Shown piece after piece: positions 59,201 through 64,000 of a stretch of 64,000 nucleotides of DNA. Source of the stretch: Antedon mediterranea (lineage: Eukaryota > Echinodermata > Crinoidea > Comatulida > Antedonidae); assembly GCF_964355755.1 (NCBI RefSeq), contig NC_092680.1:18453001-18517000 (forward strand), given 5' to 3'. Numbering within the stretch: the stretch's first letter is position 1; every line of letters begins with the position of its first letter. The position numbers and the translations under genes are program-made. The notes below the pieces were generated by a model. The model was not told the origin of the DNA. It did not search any database and saw only the letters and a program-made list of their open reading frames with translations.

Positions 59201-61034
59201 GAAAGGATGAAAAAAAAAATATATATAGAGAGCCAAACTCATGTATACGCATACCTATCCGTGTTACAACAATTATAACTTTTTTCATTTGGGCAAAATT
59301 ATTTTATGTACTGTTAGAGAAATAAAGTTATGTAGGAGGTAGGCATACCCTACTATATGTTGATCGAATCTGCGTATCTAGCCTCGGTTCATTGCATTGA
59401 CATATCTAGCCTAGATATGTCAATGCAATGAACCTAGGCATATCTAGCCAGGCATAGCCTAGGTTCATCGCATCAGTGTATCTAGCCTAGGTTGATCACA
59501 TCAGTGTATCTAGCCTAGGTTGATCACATCAGTGTATCTAGCCTAGGTTGATCACATCAGCGTATCTAGCCTAGGTTGATCGCATCAGTGTATCTAGCTT
59601 AGGTTCATCACATCGTCGTATCTAGCCTAGGTGTAGCCTAGGTTCATCGCATATAGCCTAGGTTTATCACATTGGCATATCTAGCCTAGGTTCATCGCAT
59701 CGTCGTATCTAGCCTAGGTGTAGCCTAGGTTCATCGCATATAGTCTAGGTTCATCACATCGGCATATCTAGCCTAGGTTCATCGCATCGTTGTATCTAGC
59801 CTAGGCCTAGCCAACATATTTTTACTTCTTGAAATATTTTTATACTAGAACAAAAATAAAAGTTGTTGAATAATTTATGTTTAAGATTTTCTGATAAAAT
59901 GTGATCTGTACAACAATTTTCATCGAATCAAACGATAACCAACTTTCACTTTAAATTCTGTGTCTTTGAAAATTAATGCATCCTATTTATCAACAGATCA
60001 CTGGACTCTCATAAGAATGACACACCTCTTTTGCACAATGAGCCATCGCCTGTGCGACAACAGAGTGACGAATGGAAGACCGATGGCTGGGGAGGCTGGG
60101 ATGATGATGATGACAACATTGATGACAATCCATTTAATCAAAAGAAGAATAAGATGGTTAATGATGGATGGGGATCATGGGAAGAAGAGGAAGAAGGAAA
60201 CCTACTGATAAATAAAAGGTATAGCTTTTATACACGATACACACACAGTATCATGTCTAGCGACAATAAACATCCCGCAGTATCATGTCTAAAGCTGTCT
60301 ACACTATCAAACTAGTTTGACCAAAAAACCGATATGACATTATCATGTCCATATATGAGGCACATCACATTTTCTTGTCACATAAAGTTTGATAGTGTAG
60401 ACAGAGCTTAAGGGCAATAAACATCTTGCATTTATGTCTAGCAACATTAAGCATCCTGCAGTTATCATATCTAGTGACAATAAACATCCTGCAGTATCAT
60501 GTCATCTGACAGCAGTCTTCATCCCATATGTAATACTGTAGTATAGTGAGATTCAAAGGGTAGGATAAGTTGACACAGTAGAACCCCTGTTAATGGAACA
60601 CCTTCGTGACCCAATAAACTTCACCCATAAGGGGTGTCCCCTGAATGTGGGTTGGTCATAGTAAACCATATTTTTTCACAGGAAAGTGTCTCCTTAATAT
60701 ATAGGATTTGCATGAGCGTCCATGCTACACATGAGAATTTATGATAAAAGCTCTCTGATTGGTTGCTATGTTGGGCAGGTCAAAGATATTTTAAGAGAGT
60801 TGAATACAGTATATGACTTTGTAAACCCAAACCATAAATTGATTTTATATCTCGTTTTACTTTAATTAATAATATCTCTATCCTTTATTATTCAGCAAAT
60901 CTAACACAAAATCAAAGAAGACAACACTAGAAGACACGTGGGATGATGCTGGTGGTTGGGATGATGCAGCATGGGAAGCAGTCGAACAAGAGGTCAAGAA
61001 AGCACCAAAGACAAAGTTAAAAAAGGGAGATTGA
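45948..61034 (+). CDS. ARFGAP1, Arf GTPase-activating protein, 478 aa
   Basis: Exons: 45948-46007, 46292-46401, 46904-47075, 47540-47736, 48146-48214, 48763-48871, 49627-49683, 53725-53757, 58193-58309, 58736-58887, 59997-60218, 60896-61034. The total is 1437 nt. It stimulates GTP hydrolysis on Arf1 during COPI vesicle coat turnover at the Golgi. The ArfGAP zinc finger is C22-x2-C25-x16-C42-x2-C45, and the arginine finger R50 sits in [10 protein letters not shown]; these positions equal human ARFGAP1. A Ser-rich linker (exon 4) leads to FEDWLN and [10 protein letters not shown]. Two ALPS-like curvature-sensing segments follow: around [19 protein letters not shown], and around [20 protein letters not shown]. 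The C-terminus is acidic and tryptophan-rich ([23 protein letters not shown]). It is longer than human (406). ARFGAP2/3 are excluded by the ALPS segments. Introns 7 and 8 are about 4 kb each and full of repeats. Confidence 0.95.
46292..46401 (+). CDS. ARFGAP1 exon 2 (zinc finger and arginine finger)
   Basis: It encodes [20 protein letters not shown], then [16 protein letters not shown]. All four zinc cysteines and the catalytic Arg50 are in this exon, so GAP activity should be intact. Confidence 0.95.
47258..47287. repeat. (TA)n microsatellite
   Basis: About 14 TA units lie in ARFGAP1 intron 3. Confidence 0.85.
48243..48381. mobile_element. Palindromic MITE, copy 8
   Basis: The left end is agctctgtctacactatca. 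The core has 'caaatatggtaatgctatga' type units. The right end decays after gtcaaactagttt. It begins 29 nt after the ARFGAP1 exon 5 donor. Confidence 0.7.
48891..49041. mobile_element. Palindromic MITE, copy 9, with TTA duplication
   Basis: The ends are agctctgtctacactatc and 'gatagtgaagacagagt'. TTA flanks both sides (48888-48890 and 49042-49044). The left target duplication starts 17 nt after the donor of ARFGAP1 exon 6 at 48871. Confidence 0.85.
49794..49922. mobile_element. Palindromic MITE, copy 10, with TTA duplication
   Basis: The left end is agctctgtctacactatc and the right end 'gtatagacaaggct'. TTA flanks both sides (49791-49793 and 49923-49925). It lies in ARFGAP1 intron 7. Confidence 0.85.
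50881..51028. mobile_element. Palindromic MITE, copy 11
   Basis: TTA precedes the left end, agtattgtctacactatc. The core has 'catatcactaccatatttgg'. The right end is degraded after 'gtcaaactagatagtt'. Confidence 0.7.
51151..51445 (-). mobile_element. Full-length tRNA-Leu-type SINE
   Basis: On the minus strand the head reads gagtgagtggccgagcggtt then 'aagacagttgaaccg', with the A box well preserved. A B-box-like 'ggggtttgaggctcactcac' follows, then the body shared with 37612. The head resembles tRNA-Leu/Ser. It is the best-preserved copy of the family here and lies in ARFGAP1 intron 7. Confidence 0.8.
51635..51982. mobile_element. MITE, 'ggcccatttacacta' family, copy 2
   Basis: The ends are ggcccatttacactaggtcg and, inverted, 'cctagtgtaaatgggcc'. 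The AT-rich core has an internal near-palindrome around 'aataatattttcactctcc' and 'aaaaatattattgtt'. It lies in ARFGAP1 intron 7. Intact ends suggest relatively recent movement. Confidence 0.8.
52760..52825. mobile_element. Palindromic MITE, copy 12 (right half)
   Basis: It has one 'catatcactactatatttgg' unit and the right end 'ctagtttgatagtgtagtca' then gagct, followed by TTA. The left half is missing. Confidence 0.65.
53725..53757 (+). CDS. ARFGAP1 exon 8, 33-nt microexon
   Basis: It encodes [11 protein letters not shown], with acceptor 'atttaattttag' and donor gtaagt, phase 0-0. It continues the ALPS helix from exon 7 and matches the GATKFGSQASQK order of vertebrate ARFGAP1. Introns of about 4 kb flank it on both sides. 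Confidence 0.85.
54124..54411. mobile_element. Long inverted-repeat (foldback) element
   Basis: The left arm, from 'cttagcttacctggataaac', runs through 'ttggcctattctctccgaga' and 'ttttatgaaacacccctatt'. It is matched in inverted order by the right arm, which ends 'ggtttatccaggtaagctag'. Arms are about 90-100 bp with a short centre. A small relative is at about 55433-55480. It lies in ARFGAP1 intron 8. Confidence 0.75.
54460..54522 (+). CDS. Possible cassette exon of ARFGAP1
   Basis: This 63-nt, phase 0-0 frame lies between a weak acceptor (attccaaaag) and donor gtattg. It encodes [21 protein letters not shown]. Including it keeps the ARFGAP1 frame (499 residues). The peptide has no counterpart I recognise in vertebrate ARFGAP1. 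It could be an alternative exon or a chance frame. Confidence 0.35.
55925..55995. repeat. Dispersed 'ctattaagaggacacc' repeat copy
   Basis: It reads ctattaagaggacaccttca and 'gttagaagaggtgtcacta', matching the family at 1962, 60585 and 61360. Confidence 0.55.
57091..57297. mobile_element. MITE with 'gaaacaggYgaYgcggcagt' ends
   Basis: The left end, ggaaacaggcgatgcggcag, is matched in inverted order by ctgccgcgtcacctgtttcg on the right. The centre carries a second inverted pair around 'gcaatgttatttggccaat'. It is GC-richer than its surroundings. It lies in ARFGAP1 intron 8. Confidence 0.7.
58400..58690 (+). mobile_element. SINE-like element
   Basis: The head has 'gtgacgcagtgtgttggtcg' and the B-box-like 'aggttcaaattctgtcgc'. 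The tail, 'gcgctatataagaatgaact', is followed by 'attattag'. Tails of the form GCGCTATATAAGAA are common in tRNA SINEs of marine animals. It ends about 45 bp before the ARFGAP1 exon at 58736. Confidence 0.6.
59390..59812. repeat. 28-bp minisatellite, 'tatctagcctagg'
   Basis: More than ten units of about 28 bp contain tatctagcctaggttgat then 'cacatcagtg' or variants. Some units are fused into a longer higher-order unit including 'gtgtagcctaggttcatcgc'. It lies in ARFGAP1 intron 10. Confidence 0.85.
60293..60408. mobile_element. Palindromic MITE, copy 13, with TAA duplication
   Basis: The ends are agctgtctacactatc and 'gatagtgtagacagagct'. TAA flanks both sides (60290-60292 and 60409-60411). 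It lies in ARFGAP1 intron 11. Confidence 0.85.
60585..60720. repeat. Dispersed 'cccctgttaatgg' repeat copy
   Basis: It contains 'agaacccctgttaatggaac', 'ggggtgtcccctgaatgtgg' and 'gtgtctccttaatatatagg'. It is the same family as 1962 and 61360. Confidence 0.55.
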
Positions 61035-61359
61035 TGACGGTTTCATCCGGCGGTTATTTAATAGGCAGTTTGTAATTTGTGCGGAATTAGCACAAGAGAG
61101 TTTAAAATCTGGGACATACTGCAGTCATGTCAAGTTTATTTTTATTTATTTTGGATGGTGTTATATTTAGGAATGTTGATAAATTGCCTGAAACGTTTTG
61201 CGACATCTTGTTCCATCATATTGAACATTAAAGTTGTTAAAACCGTCACTGTTATAGGCTTTGTACATGCAAAACTTGGCTGTTTGTTGCATTCAACATC
61301 TCGAAATGAAAACTCCTTATTAACCCTGGATGATTGTTATTATTAAATATTTAATATAC

Positions 61360-61915
61360 GGTAAAACTCCTATTAAAGGGACACTTTTAAAACCTAACAT
61401 GATTAATATGAGTGTCTTCATACTCTTAAAAGATATATTCATTCTGTTTTAAGGAATGCATCCCTTTAATAGAGGTGTCCCTTTAATAGAGGTTTCCCTT
61501 TAATAGAGGTGGCCCTTTAATAGAGGTGTCCCTTTAATAGGGGTGTCCCATTAATAGGGGTGTCCCTTTAATAGGGGTGTCCCTTTAATAGAGGTTTCCC
61601 TTTAATAGAGGTGTCCCATTAATAGGGGTGTCCCTTTAATAGGAGTGTCCCTTTAATAGGGGTGTCCCATTAATAGGGGTGTCCCTTTAATAGGAGTGTC
61701 CCTTTAATAGGGGTGTCCCTTTAATAGGAGTGTCCCTTTAATAGGGGTGTCCCATTAATAGAAGTGTCCCTTTAATAGGAGTGTCCCTTTAATAGGGGTG
61801 TCCCATTAATAGGGGTGTCCCTTTAATAGGAGTGTCCCATTAATAGGGGTGTCCCTTTAATAGGGGTGTCCCTTTAATAGGGGTGTCCCTTTAATAGGGG
61901 TGTCCCAAAGAAAGG
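61360..61915. repeat. 18-bp tandem array inside a dispersed repeat
   Basis: The element starts cggtaaaactcctattaaag. It expands into about 26 copies of 'gtgtccctttaatagggg' with a/g and t/a variants, and ends 'gtgtcccaaagaaaggtttt', an inverted match to its start. Each unit is semi-palindromic (ccctttaataggg). Confidence 0.9.
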
Positions 61916-62498
61916 TTTTACTTTAAATATCCAGAATAACATTCACATAATTGTATTAAAGGCACACTTGATTCAATTATTGTTCCAACCACTTCACCAT
62001 TAACAAGTACTGTAATTCTAATCCATATTCCTCCAGTGAGCATAAATGTCATGCATGTATTGTATAATGCTAAATATGCTATAGGCTATACAGATTTTTT
62101 GTGTCAGATTTCCTGTAAATAAGTATCTTCAGTCAATAAGAAGATCTCAAATATACATGTATGAACATATTGATGTACTGTATTTTTAATATGCAATCAA
62201 TGGGGTTTTTTTTCAGTTGTCACCAACAGACTGTGTACACATATTTTAGCCAATTTAATTGTGTGAAAAAAAAATACTACTGGTATATTTTTGGATGTAG
62301 ATAATTGTATTCAAACACTTTATCTAAAGACTATATTAGCCTGGTTCATGATCTCACTAAAAACTTTTTTCTAAAATGTGTTTTAAAGGAGAGAATACAG
62401 GACCTCTAAAAGCATCTGTGTGAACGATCTGTAAACGGTTCATACTGGACTGGCATCTATATTTTTTCTTCAAGATACTAGCAGTGTTTTAATGAAAA

Positions 62499-62504
62499 AA
62501 TAAA
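62499..62504 (+). terminator. Candidate polyadenylation signal, ARFGAP1
   Basis: AATAAA is followed by a T-rich region, 1.46 kb past the stop codon. Confidence 0.4.
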
Positions 62505-62524
62505 AGCTTTATTTATCAAACCAG

Positions 62525-63400
62525 TTCTTTTTATCTTAAAGAATGGATATTTTCATCTAAGATTTAAGCAGAATATATTCACAAATATTTGATTGGGTTA
62601 TTTTGAAAACTGATTTTTAAGCAAAATATTTTTTTTTATTTTGTTGCTATTAAGAATGTTTGTTATTAATCCAGCCACTTGTGATTATCACTCTCATCTA
62701 CTGACACCTGGCATTGTTGGTATTATTTAAATTAACTGTATTCTAATGTCATTAAGTTTAAAAATCCTATATTTTCCTCAATTGTAATTTTCTTTAAATG
62801 ATTGATATATTGTCAATAAAAAATATGTATTGCCTAATAAGATATTATACTGTATAAATAATAAATGTCAATAATTATTTTAAATTATGTGGCAATACAT
62901 ATTTAGTGTTTAGATTTAGTTCCATGATGTTAGCATGTAATACAGTAATAATTATAAATTTAATGTTATTTATTAATGAAATTTATTTTTTTCTGTGTTT
63001 TATTTACATGCTTGATAACATTTATTTTAACTAATTATCATAATAAATCATAGGCACCAAAAGAGAGGGATGAACGAAGATGTGCTATACAGAGCAAATA
63101 ATTCCAGATAATATATGATTATGCTATTTATTATAAGATTTGTAAAGACTTTACAAATTATTAATCTAAATTTCAACCCCCTCTTCCAAAAATTCTGTTG
63201 TCCCCTAATGTATTTTCCCCAATATGTAGGTTAATTAAATGTCATACTCATATTGTTATTTGTTATTGTATGTAAAGCAATCAATGAGACGATTTTAATC
63301 AATTATTTTGGTCAATGTGTAATAAATTGGTTATATACAAGATTATGATTATTATTATATACAAGATATTCATAGACTACAGTACTTTGAGGCATTCGAA
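62525..63400. other. Non-coding AT-rich stretch
   Basis: No exon, RNA gene or recognisable repeat was identified. The sequence is AT-rich with several AATAAA-like hexamers. Confidence 0.5.
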
Positions 63401-64000
63401 TCGGTCATTCATGTTAAACTGTGAAATGACAGAAATGGGCCTCACTGTTGCATTCAGAGAGAGATCAGATGGAATGGTGATGACATGGATGGAGGAATTC
63501 AGCATAACAAAAAGTGTGAGACAAGGGTAGCCTCATCATATCTCTTTGTGACATGCACAGAGAAAGCAGCGGGATGCCAGTGTGGATCATTATGGTGTCA
63601 AAATAGGAGCCATACCAACTTCTAACCACCGTTATGCTGATGACACGAAAGTTTAACATCAGCGATAAAAGAGACCAGTAAAAAGATGAATCAAACTCAA
63701 TGTGAAGAAAACAAAACTTCTTGTTGCTATGGGAGATGCAAAGAAGTATAATATCTTGATAGATGGATGAGAAGAAGTTAAACAGGTCAACAACTTCTAG
63801 ACTCAATTAAAACTTGCACTGCAAACTGCACAAATCGCAAGGATCGCAATGGCCAAAAGAAGGATGATATGAAGATGAAATTAACCAAAATCCTTGTACG
63901 GCTTGGAAGGCTGGACTGTTAAGAAAGGAGATGAGAGCTGAAATGTGGTTCTGGAGAAGATTGCTAAACATCACATAGAAAGAGAAAAGAACAAACAACA
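63400..64000 (+). pseudogene. Broken non-LTR reverse transcriptase (runs off window)
   Basis: Frame-shifted pieces show the expected order. FSITKSVRQG is the LINE 'GVRQGCPLSP' region and is followed at once by a stop. Then come HYGVKIGAIPTSN and the catalytic RYADDT, then TKLLVAMGDAKKYNILIDG and EEVKQVNN. The last is EMWFWRRLL, the C-terminal 'E.W..RR.L' segment. Stops and frameshifts, plus a gap where the thumb should be, make it inactive. It continues beyond the window edge. Confidence 0.75.

Larger units (their letters stand above)
61035..62520 (+). other. ARFGAP1 3' UTR (probable)
   Basis: The sequence from the stop codon to AATAAA at 62499-62504 holds no supportable gene. It includes the 18-bp array at 61445-61915. 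The extent is inferred; earlier polyadenylation would exclude the array. Confidence 0.45.

Noticed and set aside
60031-60315. Frame through ARFGAP1 exon 11 as an independent gene
   Set aside because: It is the ARFGAP1 frame up to the donor at 60218. The remainder is intron running into a MITE.
61445-61915. Possible CRISPR-like or satellite-origin array
   Set aside because: The 18-bp units are contiguous without unique spacers and lie inside a dispersed repeat family with known ends.

Overview
This is metazoan nuclear DNA: AT-rich, intron-dense, with short GT-AG exons and many dispersed short repeats. The protein families point to a marine deuterostome invertebrate, most likely an echinoderm. 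That assignment is inference; no species marker was identified. There are no bacterial operons, CRISPR arrays or rRNA operons.

Layout. 1-6 kb: no supportable gene, several repeats. 6188-6625 (-): single-exon TMEM74-like two-pass membrane protein. 9499-9602 (+): orphan terminal coding exon with a polyadenylation signal behind it. 11333-30879 (+): complete integrin alpha subunit gene, 29 coding exons, 1044 residues. 32711-45388 (-): complete TAF2, the TFIID subunit, 27 coding exons, 1178 residues. 45948-61034 (+): complete ARFGAP1, 12 coding exons (478 residues) plus one possible cassette exon. 61-64 kb: ARFGAP1 3' UTR with an 18-bp tandem array, then a broken non-LTR reverse transcriptase running off the window.

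The exon chains of all three large genes were assembled by hand. Each closes in frame (3135, 3537 and 1437 nt, all multiples of three), which supports the splice sites collectively. Integrin and TAF2 converge tail to tail. TAF2 and ARFGAP1 diverge head to head with 559 bp between their start codons, a probable shared promoter. The three products act in unrelated places: cell adhesion at the surface, core promoter recognition in the nucleus, and COPI/Golgi traffic.

No new multi-gene system is evident. The most unusual observations are: an apparent AT-AC first intron in TAF2 with an ATAAGT donor; a GC-AG intron in TAF2 whose donor lies 12 bp from a SINE tail; a 13-copy palindromic MITE family with TWA target duplications, one copy expanded into a minisatellite; hammerhead-ribozyme-like motifs in an integrin intron; several transposon insertions starting 12-16 nt after 5' splice sites; an 85-bp minisatellite carrying CACGTG E-boxes in integrin intron 1; and a strongly clustered TAGGCCTA palindrome.
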